DNA from: Alphaproteobacteria bacterium
Lineage (GTDB): Bacteria; Pseudomonadota; Alphaproteobacteria; RF32; CAG-239
DNA length: 64,000 nt
NCBI GenBank assembly: GCA_015062585.1
Contig: SUUJ01000002.1
Span: 1-64,000 of the forward strand
Direction: 5' to 3'
Within the stretch, counting starts at the first letter, position 1, and the number at the start of each line of letters is the position of its first letter. The position numbers were made by a program, and so were the translations under genes. The notes below the pieces were generated by a model. It was not told the DNA's origin and did no database searches. It saw only the letters and a program-made list of their open reading frames with translations. Below are positions 1 through 8,123 of this stretch, piece by piece.

Positions 1-695
1 TCGTTGATCGTTTGAAACGTGAATTTAAGGTTGAAGCAAATGTCGGTGAACCGCAAGTTGCTTATCGTGAAACAATTACACAAGCTTGTGATATTGAATA
101 TACTCACAAAAAGCAATCTGGTGGTGCCGGTCAATTTGCTCGCGTTAAAATCAAATTTGAACCGATTGAAGGTTATAACGGTTTTGAATTTGAAAATACC
201 GTTGTCGGCGGTAATGTACCGAAAGAATACATCCCCGGTGTTGAAAAAGGATTGCGTTCGGCTATGGATGCCGGTGTAATCGCAGGTTATCCTGTTACCG
301 GTGTTAAATGTAATCTTTATGATGGTGCTTACCACGAAGTTGACTCTAATGTTATGTGCTTTGAAATTGCTGCTCGTGCTGCTTTCCGTGAAGGTATGCG
401 TCAAGCAAATGCAAAATTGTTAGAGCCAATTATGAAGGTTGAAGTTGTAACCCCAGAAGAATATATGGGCGATATTATCGGTGATTTGAACTCACGCCGT
501 GGTTTAGTTAACGGCATGGATCAACGCGCTAATGCCCGTGTAATTGATGCTCAGGTTCCTTTGGCAAATATGTTCGGTTATGTAAACACATTGCGTTCTT
601 TATCACAAGGCCGCGCTCAGTTTACTATGGTGTTTGATCACTATGCCGAAGTGCCTAAGGATATTGCTGAGAAGGTAAAAGCTAAAAATTCATAG
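1..695 (+). CDS. fusA: Elongation factor G, C-terminal part (cut by window edge)
   Basis: This is the last 230 or so codons of the ribosomal translocase EF-G, a GTPase that moves tRNA and mRNA through the ribosome. The reading frame is open from base 3 and ends in TAG at 693-695. The visible part covers domain IV, which reaches into the decoding centre, and domain V, with typical EF-G stretches such as [15 protein letters not shown] near the start and [18 protein letters not shown] near the end. The G domain lies outside the window. It sits directly upstream of tuf on the same strand, the usual end of the str operon (rpsL-rpsG-fusA-tuf). The identification is secure; only the start is missing. 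Confidence 0.97.
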   Translation, partial: VDRLKREFKVEANVGEPQVAYRETITQACDIEYTHKKQSGGAGQFARVKIKFEPIEGYNGFEFENTVVGGNVPKEYIPGVEKGLRSAMDAGVIAGYPVTGVKCNLYDGAYHEVDSNVMCFEIAARAAFREGMRQANAKLLEPIMKVEVVTPEEYMGDIIGDLNSRRGLVNGMDQRANARVIDAQVPLANMFGYVNTLRSLSQGRAQFTMVFDHYAEVPKDIAEKVKAKNS

Positions 696-823
696 ATTTC
701 CGTTTTAACGGAAAGCTAGCGAGGTTTTACGGAATAGTTGAAAATTCATGTACCTCTTTGTACACTAGAATTTTCAACTTTCCTAGAAACCGCACCATCT
801 TTCTCGTTAAAAGCGAAAATCTG
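696..823. repeat. Long imperfect palindrome between fusA and tuf
   Basis: Nearly the whole fusA-tuf spacer can pair with itself. The core arms GTTGAAAATTC (737-747) and GAATTTTCAAC (768-778) are perfect, with an inner TGTAC/GTACA pair. The flanks continue as an imperfect stem out to about 696 and 823. A separate perfect hairpin, TTTCCGTT-TT-AACGGAAA, occupies 697-714, so the RNA has alternative folds. There is no run of T after the hairpins, so this does not look like a plain rho-independent terminator. It may be an RNA processing or attenuation element, or a small palindromic repeat insertion. Confidence 0.7.
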
Positions 824-869
824 ATATAAAAATTTTATTTAACTAACTTAATTTTGGAGAAAATTTAAA

Positions 870-2060
870 ATGGCAAAAGAGAAGTTTGAGCGCACAAAGC
901 CTCACTGCAACATTGGAACAATCGGTCACGTAGACCATGGTAAAACTACATTGACAGCAGCTATTACAAAAGTATTGGCCGAAGCTGGCGGTGCAGATTT
1001 CGTAGATTATGCAAATATTGATAAAGCTCCTGAAGAAAGAGCACGTGGTATCACCATTTCTACCTCACACGTAGAATATGAAACAGAAAACCGTCACTAC
1101 GCACACGTAGACTGTCCGGGCCACGCAGACTATGTTAAAAACATGATTACAGGTGCTGCTCAAATGGATGGTGCAATCTTGGTAGTATCATCAGCCGATG
1201 GTCCGATGCCGCAAACTCGTGAACACATTTTGTTGGCTCGTCAAGTAGGTGTACCAGCCTTGGTAGTATTCATGAACAAAGTAGACCAAGTAGATGATCC
1301 TGAATTGTTGGAATTGGTAGAAATGGAAATTCGTGACTTGTTGTCATCATATGAATTCCCAGGCGATGAAATTCCAATCGTAAAAGGATCAGCTTTGGTA
1401 GCTTTGGAAGATGGCGATCCTGCAAAAGGAAAAGAAGCAATCAAACAATTGATGGCCGAAGTAGATCGTTACATTCCGCAACCGGAACGTCCGAAAGATC
1501 AACCGTTCTTGATGCCGATTGAAGATGTATTCTCAATTTCTGGCCGTGGTACTGTTGTAACAGGTCGTGTAGAACGCGGTGTATTAAAAGTTGGTGAAGA
1601 AATCGAAATCGTTGGTATCAGAGAAACACAAAAAACCACATGTACCGGTATCGAAATGTTCCGCAAATTGTTGGATCAAGGTGAAGCCGGAGATAACATT
1701 GGTGTATTGTTGCGTGGTACAAAGAGAGAAGAAGTTGAGCGTGGTCAAGTTTTGGCAGCTCCCGGATCAATCACACCACACACAGACTTCTTGTGCGAAT
1801 GCTATATTTTGACAAAAGAAGAAGGTGGACGTCATACTCCATTCTTCTCAAACTATCGTCCACAATTCTATTTCCGTACAACAGACGTAACAGGTTCAAT
1901 TGAATTGCCTGCTGGTACAGAAATGGTAATGCCTGGCGATAATATTTCAATGACAGCCAAATTGATCCACCCGATTGCTATGAACGAAGGTCTTCGTTTT
2001 GCTATTCGTGAAGGTGGTCACACTGTTGGCGCCGGCGTTGTTTCTAAAATCTTGAAGTAA
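870..2060 (+). CDS. tuf: Elongation factor Tu
   Basis: EF-Tu is the GTPase that delivers aminoacyl-tRNA to the ribosomal A site. At 396 residues it has the normal bacterial length. The G1 loop GHVDHGKT is at residues 19-26, the switch I region RGITI at 59-63, the G3 motif DCPGH at 81-85 and the G4 motif NKVD at 136-139. Domains II and III follow, ending in [11 protein letters not shown]. The start has a TGGAG ribosome binding site about ten bases upstream. Codon use is skewed towards a few codons, such as GTA and TTG, as expected for a very highly expressed gene. A strong terminator follows. Confidence 0.99.
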   Translation: MAKEKFERTKPHCNIGTIGHVDHGKTTLTAAITKVLAEAGGADFVDYANIDKAPEERARGITISTSHVEYETENRHYAHVDCPGHADYVKNMITGAAQMDGAILVVSSADGPMPQTREHILLARQVGVPALVVFMNKVDQVDDPELLELVEMEIRDLLSSYEFPGDEIPIVKGSALVALEDGDPAKGKEAIKQLMAEVDRYIPQPERPKDQPFLMPIEDVFSISGRGTVVTGRVERGVLKVGEEIEIVGIRETQKTTCTGIEMFRKLLDQGEAGDNIGVLLRGTKREEVERGQVLAAPGSITPHTDFLCECYILTKEEGGRHTPFFSNYRPQFYFRTTDVTGSIELPAGTEMVMPGDNISMTAKLIHPIAMNEGLRFAIREGGHTVGAGVVSKILK

Positions 2061-2089
2061 GATTTGATAACAACCTGAATATAAAATTA

Positions 2090-2118
2090 GCCTCGCTTGT
2101 AATAAGCGAGGCTTTTTT
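2090..2118 (+). terminator. Rho-independent terminator after tuf
   Basis: A nine-base perfect stem GCCTCGCTT / AAGCGAGGC with a five-base loop is followed by six T residues. It lies 30 bases past the tuf stop codon and separates tuf from the convergent methyltransferase gene. Confidence 0.95.
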
Positions 2119-2122
2119 GTTG

Positions 2123-2680
2123 CTATTTATTCGGATTATAAAGAAATATTTTAAGCTTCTTAAAAGCAATTGCTGACATTATTTCTTTAATTTTCTTCAG
2201 TTTAGGTATTTCAAAAATTTCTGAAATTATTAAAGTATCTTTAGCCAAATCTTTATTTAATTTATCACCTAGTAAATCAGCAATACCCGGAGTTATATAA
2301 CACAAAACCAGCTTATACTCTTTCAAATCTGCTTCAAAAAAATTTTTCTTATAAATAACAATGTTTGGAATATAAAAAGTCCTTATTTTTGCGATTGAAT
2401 AAGCTATCCAATCATACTCATACCCGACAAATTTGCTCATTTTAAACTCTTTAGCCAAAGGTATCAATAAACTTCCTGAACCACAGCCTAAATCCGTAAC
2501 CTTAATACCGCTGTTTTCTCTTAAAAAAATTCTGGCTTCCTCCAATATTTCTTTTTTTATCTTACCGAACGAACAAATAAAAGGAGGTTCTTTGCCTCTG
2601 CAACTTATAAAATTAACAATCAATTTCATAAAATAAGCCAAAGCTAAAACATATAAAACTATGGAAAAATAAAAAAACAT
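2123..2680 (-). CDS. Membrane-anchored SAM-dependent methyltransferase-like protein
   Basis: This is a 185-residue protein with one N-terminal membrane segment (about residues 1-25) followed by a class I methyltransferase fold. The SAM-binding motif I, VTDLGCGSGSL, is clear. The usual motif IV (DPPY or NPPF type) is replaced by LCYITPG, so the substrate is not predictable. I chose the ATG at 2680 over an upstream TTG because GAGG lies six bases before it. The convergent neighbour is tuf and the upstream neighbour on the same strand is tRNA-Arg. The fold assignment is fairly safe; activity and substrate are unknown. Confidence 0.7.
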   Translation of the reverse strand: MFFYFSIVLYVLALAYFMKLIVNFISCRGKEPPFICSFGKIKKEILEEARIFLRENSGIKVTDLGCGSGSLLIPLAKEFKMSKFVGYEYDWIAYSIAKIRTFYIPNIVIYKKNFFEADLKEYKLVLCYITPGIADLLGDKLNKDLAKDTLIISEIFEIPKLKKIKEIMSAIAFKKLKIFLYNPNK

Positions 2681-2703
2681 ACACGACCTCAAAAAAACAA
2701 AAT

Positions 2704-2780
2704 TGGCGCCAGCGAGAGGACTCGAACCTCCTACCCACAGTTTAGGAAACTGTTGCTCTATCCTGATGAGCTACGCCGGC
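2704..2780 (-). tRNA. tRNA-Arg (anticodon CCU)
   Basis: Read on the minus strand, the acceptor arms GCCGGCG and CGCTGGC pair with one G-U. The anticodon stem ACAGT/ACTGT encloses the seven-base loop TTCCTAA, giving anticodon CCU for arginine codon AGG. The T loop contains GGTTCGAGTCC. The discriminator is G and CCA is encoded. Total length is 77 bases. Confidence 0.96.
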
Positions 2781-2804
2781 ACCATGTTTAAGTTTATAGA
2801 CAGA

Positions 2805-3920
2805 TTATTCAGCTTTGGCAAGAGCTAATTTTTCTAAAAAAGCAATCTGAATTTCTGCCAATTTTTCTACCGATTCTATCTCTACATACTCTTCCGGTGC
2901 ATGCATACCGTCACCGCTTCCCGAATGCATAATCACTGTTGAACCTCGAATAGCAAACTCTCTGGCATCGGTTGCGCCGCCTTCATATTCAAATTTTATT
3001 TTTTTACCCAAAATCTTTTCTGCTAATTTTTTATACTCTAAAATTTTAGGATTCTTCTCATTCATAACCACCGGAACACTTGATGATACAATTTCAAAAT
3101 CAACGCCTTTAACCATGCATTTTTTCAAATTTTTAACCAAACCGTCAACCGTGCTTGTTTCAATCAATCTGAAATCACACAAAGCTTCGCAATAATCAGA
3201 AATAATATTAGCCACTTTGCCCCCTTCAATTCTCGCAAAATGAAGAGTATCAACCCATTTGTTTCTTGGCTTTTTACCTTCTAAATCATAAGCCGGATAT
3301 ATTTTTCTGATATTAGATATAACTGCAAACATCAGCTCGTTAGCATCGATTCCCTCCCATGGCCTTGAACCGTGAGCTTCTTTTCCTTTTGCCTTAATTT
3401 TCACAAAAACCGGATTTTTGCATTTAGCAATAATTTTGGTAACATCACCGCCGACATCATTATCTAAAACCACATCGGCTTTAATTTTAGCATACTTTTC
3501 TAAAAATGCTTTTGTCCCTTTAGAACCTTTTTCCTCATCCGATGACAGCAACACGCCAAATTTTATCGGTAATTTATTTTCTATGACATATTGCATAGAA
3601 TTCATTGCAACAGCCGCAAATGATTTCATATCTAAAGAACCTCTGCCATACAAATTTTTGCCTTTTATTACCGGATTAAACATCTTATCATCTGCCGGTA
3701 CAACATCAATGTGTCCTAAAACCAACGCATCAAAATCCAGCGAGTTATGGTTGCGTATCATTATTACCGGAGCTACTCCTTTTTTTGTAAAAACATCAAC
3801 TTTTGCGCCAACCAAAGTCATCGTATTTTTAATATAATCCATAGCGCTGTTGATTTCTTTTTCATTGCCTGTTTCCGTTCTAAAACGCATCAATTCCTGA
3901 GCAACTTCGATAATTTTCAT
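2805..3920 (-). CDS. M20 family zinc peptidase / amidohydrolase (ArgE/DapE type)
   Basis: This cytoplasmic metallo-aminoacylase or peptidase of family M20 has 371 residues. The metal-binding and catalytic signature is present in order: GHIDVVP (H70, D72), the bridging D97 in GSLDMK, the general-base region SSDEEKGSKG (E129/E130), D155 in the NDVGGD stretch, and a late histidine in MHAPEEYVEI. The family deacylates amino acids or cleaves small peptides using one or two zinc ions. ArgE, DapE and generic dipeptidases look alike here, so the substrate is left open. The start has a good AGGAG site. It is the gene just upstream of tRNA-Arg on the same strand. Confidence 0.88.
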   Translation of the reverse strand: MKIIEVAQELMRFRTETGNEKEINSAMDYIKNTMTLVGAKVDVFTKKGVAPVIMIRNHNSLDFDALVLGHIDVVPADDKMFNPVIKGKNLYGRGSLDMKSFAAVAMNSMQYVIENKLPIKFGVLLSSDEEKGSKGTKAFLEKYAKIKADVVLDNDVGGDVTKIIAKCKNPVFVKIKAKGKEAHGSRPWEGIDANELMFAVISNIRKIYPAYDLEGKKPRNKWVDTLHFARIEGGKVANIISDYCEALCDFRLIETSTVDGLVKNLKKCMVKGVDFEIVSSSVPVVMNEKNPKILEYKKLAEKILGKKIKFEYEGGATDAREFAIRGSTVIMHSGSGDGMHAPEEYVEIESVEKLAEIQIAFLEKLALAKAE

Positions 3921-4008
3921 TTTTTTTACTCCTTTTTACCATTTATTCACTTAATAATGAGATAGTAAGTCACAAAGGTATAAAAAAGATTTAAAAAGGA
4001 AGTTTATA

Positions 4009-4518
4009 ATGAAAAGAATTTTAGCTATAGTACTTTTGTGTATGGTTGGAGTTTTTGTTGCTGTTGCCCAAGAAGCAACCGTAGAATCCGATAAATCTTC
4101 CGATTCTCTTCCTCGTTTTGTGTCTTTGCGTTCCGAAACCGTAAACGCTCGTTCCGGTCCGGGTACAAAATATCCCATAGATTGGGTATATATGCAAAAA
4201 TCCGCACCGGTAGAAATTATAGCCGAATTTGAAAACTGGCGCCGCATTAGAGATTGGCAAGGAAGTGAAAGCTGGGTTTTAGTTCAGTTACTTTCACGCA
4301 AACGCTTTGTTAAAGTTATCACCCCAGGTGAGAACAACCTTTATGCCAAAGATAATCTAAAATCAAAAATTATTGCCAGAATTGAAGACGATGTCATCGG
4401 CGAAATAAAAAAATGCCCTGCTGACAATACTTTTTGTTTAATTGCTTTTAACAATTTTGAAGGATGGATGCCGCGACAAAACCTTTATGGCATATATCCT
4501 GATGAAATTATTGATTAA
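4009..4518 (+). CDS. Secreted bacterial SH3-like protein
   Basis: The 169-residue product begins with a signal peptide (MKRILAIVLLCMVGVFVAVA, cleaved near AQEA). A bacterial SH3-like region follows: the NARSGPGTKYP stretch and WRRIRDWQGSESWV are typical of the periplasmic SH3-domain family widespread in alphaproteobacteria. A second, weaker SH3-like unit runs to the C-terminus (NNLYAKDN ... EGWMPRQNLYGIYP). Such domains bind peptidoglycan or other envelope partners; no catalytic residues are seen. A GGAAG ribosome site precedes the ATG. Its stop overlaps the stop of the convergent kinase gene by four bases (TTAA). Confidence 0.85.
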   Translation: MKRILAIVLLCMVGVFVAVAQEATVESDKSSDSLPRFVSLRSETVNARSGPGTKYPIDWVYMQKSAPVEIIAEFENWRRIRDWQGSESWVLVQLLSRKRFVKVITPGENNLYAKDNLKSKIIARIEDDVIGEIKKCPADNTFCLIAFNNFEGWMPRQNLYGIYPDEIID

Positions 4519-5969
4519 ACAGCTAAATCAAACAAATTTTGCGGCAAATCGTTTAGCAGAATCAAAATTATCAGCATCCATATAAACGCATACACCAGTA
4601 ATGTTTCACTTATTATCTTATTTTTAAGATACTCCACTTTTGCGGATAATTTTTTAAAAAGCTTGTAAAGTCCTATCAAAACAAAAACGACAAACAACCC
4701 CTGAAAGCCCAAACTTATATCTGCTATTATTGCTTTTGCCGGCATCAACATTTTAAATAATAGCGCAAAAAATAACAAATAAAGACTCGTTCCGACCGCA
4801 AAAAGCCTTTGCATTTTTATATCTTGAATATGTTTTTTTTCTTTTTCCTCTCGGACTTTTTCCGTTGATAAATTAGCAACCTCTATTCCTCTTATTTTTT
4901 CGGGTGTTTGCTTTTGTTGTTTAATATTGCTCAAATCTTTAGAAAATTTATTTTCAACTGAACACAAACCACAACCTTTTGATGTAAAATAAGCATGATC
5001 CGCATTTTCTTTACATTGTTTTAGAGAATGCATCAATTTCCACAAATGTTCTTGCCATTCATAAGCACTAGGCCTTTGACAATCTTTAGTAAAAGCTCTT
5101 TCAAAAAGCTCTAAGGTCTCTTTATTAAAATATTCATGAATACTGTAAGGATGCGGATATTGATATTTATCAGGCCACAATCCGTATGCATAGTGATATT
5201 TTTCAATACGAGTTTGAATGGTAAGCATTTCTTTTTCCGTGTTTTTGGGCGATCCGGAAAAAGGATGTATTCCGTTATTCAACAATCTGAAAATAATAAC
5301 GGCTAAAGCAAATTTATCTTGCTCTTCCCCCATTTCTTCACAAGACAAAGACATACCCTCGGGATAGATGTATTCTTCACTGACAAATTCTGCCGGATAC
5401 CTGTTTTTTTCGCCTTTGATTGAAAAGCCGTCACAATCTACCACCGCAACCAGCATATTTTCCTTATATACATACAAATTTGAAGGCTTCAAATCGACAA
5501 TATAGTGCCCGCATTTATGAAGTTCTGTCACCATTAAAGCCACATTATATGCTGCAAAAACTCGATAAGCATATTTTTCCGACAAATTCAGCTTTTTTCT
5601 GATGGCTTTTTGCATCAAATGATCTAACGACACAGCTTTGTTCATATCAATCAAGGGCATCATATATCCGACACAAAACCCCTTATCATCATCCAGCAAC
5701 GCTTCGGGCCACGCTATTTGAATAAAATCTACTCCATTAACTTTTACCGGATCAAATTTTGGCTTGTTTAATAACATAGCTTGCAATTTTTGACGATTCG
5801 TTGCTGACTTTGAAGTGTTATGAAAAATTTTTACAACCGATTCCGGACGCCCTTCAACCTCATATATTTTACCTGAAGCGCCGCCTTTGTTAATCATCTT
5901 TCCTAAAGTTATTTTAGCATAATAACCATCGCCAAAAACCGCATTATATGTTTGTTTAGCTTCAGCCAA
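4515..5969 (-). CDS. Membrane-anchored Ser/Thr kinase of a TerY-type triad
   Basis: This 484-residue protein kinase has a glycine-rich loop at 26-34 (INKGGASGK), the ATP-binding lysine K47 in VVKIF, a catalytic loop YIVDLKPSN at 156-164 with D159, and a metal-binding aspartate in VVDCDGF (178-182). All essential residues are present, so it is probably active. The kinase domain is followed by a likely zinc knuckle (C319, H325, C333, C336) and three hydrophobic segments (about 388-408, 420-438 and 455-473), placing the kinase on the cytoplasmic face of the membrane. It is the third gene of a tight operon with PP2C and vWA genes. This matches the described TerY phosphorylation triad. The target is unknown. 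Confidence 0.87.
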   Translation of the reverse strand: MAEAKQTYNAVFGDGYYAKITLGKMINKGGASGKIYEVEGRPESVVKIFHNTSKSATNRQKLQAMLLNKPKFDPVKVNGVDFIQIAWPEALLDDDKGFCVGYMMPLIDMNKAVSLDHLMQKAIRKKLNLSEKYAYRVFAAYNVALMVTELHKCGHYIVDLKPSNLYVYKENMLVAVVDCDGFSIKGEKNRYPAEFVSEEYIYPEGMSLSCEEMGEEQDKFALAVIIFRLLNNGIHPFSGSPKNTEKEMLTIQTRIEKYHYAYGLWPDKYQYPHPYSIHEYFNKETLELFERAFTKDCQRPSAYEWQEHLWKLMHSLKQCKENADHAYFTSKGCGLCSVENKFSKDLSNIKQQKQTPEKIRGIEVANLSTEKVREEKEKKHIQDIKMQRLFAVGTSLYLLFFALLFKMLMPAKAIIADISLGFQGLFVVFVLIGLYKLFKKLSAKVEYLKNKIISETLLVYAFIWMLIILILLNDLPQNLFDLAV

Positions 5970-5970
5970 C

Positions 5971-6705
5971 TCAAAGTCCTCCTATCCAAACCAATGTTTT
6001 GTCATCATTATTAAGTTGCTGAGCTTTTGGAGTTTTTAAGGTGTTTATCAAAGCTTTTTTTGCTTTAACACAGCTCTTTTCATTAAAAAGATAGTCATTT
6101 ATAGGATAAACAAATTTTTGCTCTATATCCTTAAAATCTCGGCTAAAAGCAAAAGATGTTAAACCGTCAGACATCAACAAAATGCTTTTTACTTTATCAA
6201 TTTTAGTAAATCTCAGATTTTCTCGCCAAGTATCTTGTGTAAAGAAAAATGTTTCACAAGAAAAATTACCGTTTTCCGGTCTTGAAGCTATAAAATCTAT
6301 ATTTTCACCCAAAGCCAATGCCGCTCCATCGCCTATATGAAAAAACACACCTTTATTTTTATAATAAACAACACCTACTATTGTTGCTGCAAAACAAGCT
6401 AAACCATCTTCATTTTTAGTCTTATTAAAACGATGAATAAGCAATTTTTGCCTGACTACTTGTATTGCGTTAACAATATCTGATTCTATATTTCTTAAAT
6501 TAGAATTTTTTAAGAGGTCACAAAGTGTTTCACAAACAGCTTTTGCACCTATTTTACCATATTTTGCCGAACCGGCACCGTCCGAAACTATTGCCACCAA
6601 ATTCTTTCCGAAAGTGTGCTTATAACAGTCCTGACATGACATTTTATTATTAAAATGAAGTTTTCCGGCAACACTTGCTGCCACTATTTTTGTTTTCTTA
6701 CTCAT
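5971..6705 (-). CDS. PP2C-type protein phosphatase of the TerY triad
   Basis: This 244-residue protein is a metal-dependent Ser/Thr phosphatase. The PP2C aspartates are present: D42 in VSDGAGSA, D126 in HIGDGA, D180 in LMSDG and D235 in NNDDKT. I place the start at the ATG at 6705, which overlaps the stop of the vWA gene by eight bases; a longer upstream reading would run inside the vWA gene and adds no PP2C sequence. The kinase gene starts one base after its stop, so the three proteins are translationally linked. It presumably reverses phosphorylation by the neighbouring kinase. Confidence 0.9.
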   Translation of the reverse strand: MSKKTKIVAASVAGKLHFNNKMSCQDCYKHTFGKNLVAIVSDGAGSAKYGKIGAKAVCETLCDLLKNSNLRNIESDIVNAIQVVRQKLLIHRFNKTKNEDGLACFAATIVGVVYYKNKGVFFHIGDGAALALGENIDFIASRPENGNFSCETFFFTQDTWRENLRFTKIDKVKSILLMSDGLTSFAFSRDFKDIEQKFVYPINDYLFNEKSCVKAKKALINTLKTPKAQQLNNDDKTLVWIGGL

Positions 6706-7378
6706 CCCAATCGCCCGTATCATCAAGCTGATCCAAACTGTTTGGTGCAGCTCTGGACACACAAGAAACACTGCGACTCAACCACAAGAAAAATTCAGTA
6801 AAACGCAAACCGCTCAATCTTTTGGGCGTATTCATCGAAAACATCGCTAATTTTTCCAAATTAGCTCCTTGTGTTCCAACGGCATGAATGACAACCTTTT
6901 TATTTTTTTGTGCTTGTTGGCATTTTTTAGCAACACTTTCCCAATCATAATCCGTAGGCTCGCCATCACTTATAAGAAAAATCCAAGGTCTTTTTGATGT
7001 AATACCGCAACTGTCATACAAACATTTTTGCTCTTCGATTTTTTTCAAAGCCAATTCCATAGCTTTGCCCAAAGGGGTTAAACCGCCGGCTTCCATTTCA
7101 GGAGCTTCAAAATTCATTGCGTCAATCCAATCCGAAGAAACAACTGCTTCATCTTTGCCAAAAGCCTTGATAATAAGAAGTTGAACTCTTGACGACGCAT
7201 CAATATCATCTTTCAATTCTTGTTCCAAAGCTTTTAAACCTATGTTCAGTTGCTTTATAGGTTCACCTCTCATCGAGCCGGAACAATCCAAAACCAAAAC
7301 ACAAGGTGTGCGTTCGTTTGCATTGTCTGCAAACTCCACATACGGTATCATCTCATTATCTAAATCATCTAAAACCAT
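6698..7378 (-). CDS. TerY-like von Willebrand factor A protein
   Basis: This 226-residue vWA domain has a complete metal-ion-dependent adhesion site: DCSGS at 31-35, T101 in GGLTPLG and D138 in LISDGEPTD. The stretch from LDCSGSM to ISDGEPTDYDW is very close to the TerY family, whose members are encoded beside PP2C phosphatases and protein kinases in tellurite- or stress-response neighbourhoods. In such systems the vWA protein is thought to assemble or recruit phosphorylated partners. The gene starts three bases after the stop of a small lipoprotein gene and overlaps the PP2C gene. No TerB, TerC, TerD or TerZ gene lies in the window. Confidence 0.88.
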   Translation of the reverse strand: MVLDDLDNEMIPYVEFADNANERTPCVLVLDCSGSMRGEPIKQLNIGLKALEQELKDDIDASSRVQLLIIKAFGKDEAVVSSDWIDAMNFEAPEMEAGGLTPLGKAMELALKKIEEQKCLYDSCGITSKRPWIFLISDGEPTDYDWESVAKKCQQAQKNKKVVIHAVGTQGANLEKLAMFSMNTPKRLSGLRFTEFFLWLSRSVSCVSRAAPNSLDQLDDTGDWDE

Positions 7379-7381
7379 TTT

Positions 7382-7519
7382 TTATCTCTCAGCCTCTGGA
7401 TTATAGGGATATGTGTGCGGATATCCGCTGTTTTCATAAGGAACAGGCAAAGCGGCTCTTCCGCAAGAAGCAACCGTCAAAACCGCAAATAACAAAAAAA
7501 GCATAAATATTTTTTTCAT
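7382..7519 (-). CDS. Small LptM-like lipoprotein
   Basis: This 45-residue precursor has a lysine-containing signal (MKKIFMLFLLFAVLTVASC) and a lipobox VASC, leaving a mature lipoprotein of about 26 residues that starts CGRAALPVPYENSGYPHTYP. The cysteine-glycine-arginine start and the later YPxTYP pattern resemble the short lipoproteins encoded next to lysA in other alphaproteobacteria, some of which are LptM-type LPS-transport chaperones. I chose the ATG at 7519, with AGGAA upstream, over a longer reading because the signal peptide begins there. It heads the TerY triad operon. Function is inferred only. Confidence 0.72.
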   Translation of the reverse strand: MKKIFMLFLLFAVLTVASCGRAALPVPYENSGYPHTYPYNPEAER

Positions 7520-7601
7520 ATACAATTCCTTTACCACTTTAATTATATAATAATTATATATCTCATAAAGGGTAACTAAAAAATAAGTTATACAAAAGAA
7601 A

Positions 7602-8123
7602 ATGTTAAAAAGAATATTTCTGACAATTTTATCAATTTTTTTCATAACAACCGCTCAAGCCAAAAGCGGAGTTAACATTTTTACCTATCCGCGCAATGTC
7701 CCTGACGCAAAAATATTCAACAAACACGGACAATCTTTCCATCTGAGAGATTTTAGCGGTGACTTTTTAATTGTTATTTTTTGGTCAAAAACCTGCGTAC
7801 CTTGTATCAAAGAAATAGATGACATTAACCATTTTATCAAAAAAACTAAAGGCACCGGCATAAAATTGATTACGGTTTCCCCTGAAAAAGAATGGATTTC
7901 TCCGGAAGAACAAGCCGCCTTTTTACGAAAATATGGAGGAGAAAACATAGATTTTTACTCTGACAGAAAATCGGCTTTATCCAACAGCTTTGGCATTTTT
8001 ACATCTCCTCATACCGTTCTTATAGATAAAAACTCTATGGAAATAGGTCGAATCAGAGGGTCTGTTGATTGGGACGATGACGATGTAATAGAATATATTT
8101 ACAATCTGAGCAGCAAATATTAA
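7602..8123 (+). CDS. TlpA-like periplasmic thioredoxin-fold protein
   Basis: This 173-residue exported protein has a signal peptide (MLKRIFLTILSIFFITTAQA). The thioredoxin-like domain has the redox motif CVPC in FWSKTCVPCIKE, and later the cis-proline region FTSPHTVLIDK. The N-terminal pattern, asking for a peroxiredoxin-like ...GQSFHLRDFSGDFLIVIFW, is typical of TlpA/ResA proteins that reduce disulfides in the periplasm. It is divergent from the small lipoprotein. No clear Shine-Dalgarno sequence is visible. The stop overlaps that of the convergent PAS-GGDEF gene by four bases. Confidence 0.85.
   Translation: MLKRIFLTILSIFFITTAQAKSGVNIFTYPRNVPDAKIFNKHGQSFHLRDFSGDFLIVIFWSKTCVPCIKEIDDINHFIKKTKGTGIKLITVSPEKEWISPEEQAAFLRKYGGENIDFYSDRKSALSNSFGIFTSPHTVLIDKNSMEIGRIRGSVDWDDDDVIEYIYNLSSKY

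Noticed and set aside
1241-1812. Open frames on the minus strand and in another plus frame within tuf
   Set aside because: They are shadows of a highly expressed gene with skewed codons; they have no ribosome site or family features.
870-2060. Codon use of tuf unlike that of neighbouring AT-rich genes, suggesting transfer
   Set aside because: High expression explains it, and tuf stands in its normal place after fusA.
4021-4260. Several antisense open frames over the SH3-like gene
   Set aside because: They have no ribosome site and mirror the sense gene, which has a signal peptide and recognisable domain.
6250-6265. TGTTTCACAAGAAAAA resembles a parS site
   Set aside because: It has three mismatches to the consensus and no second half-site, and lies over 30 kb from parAB.
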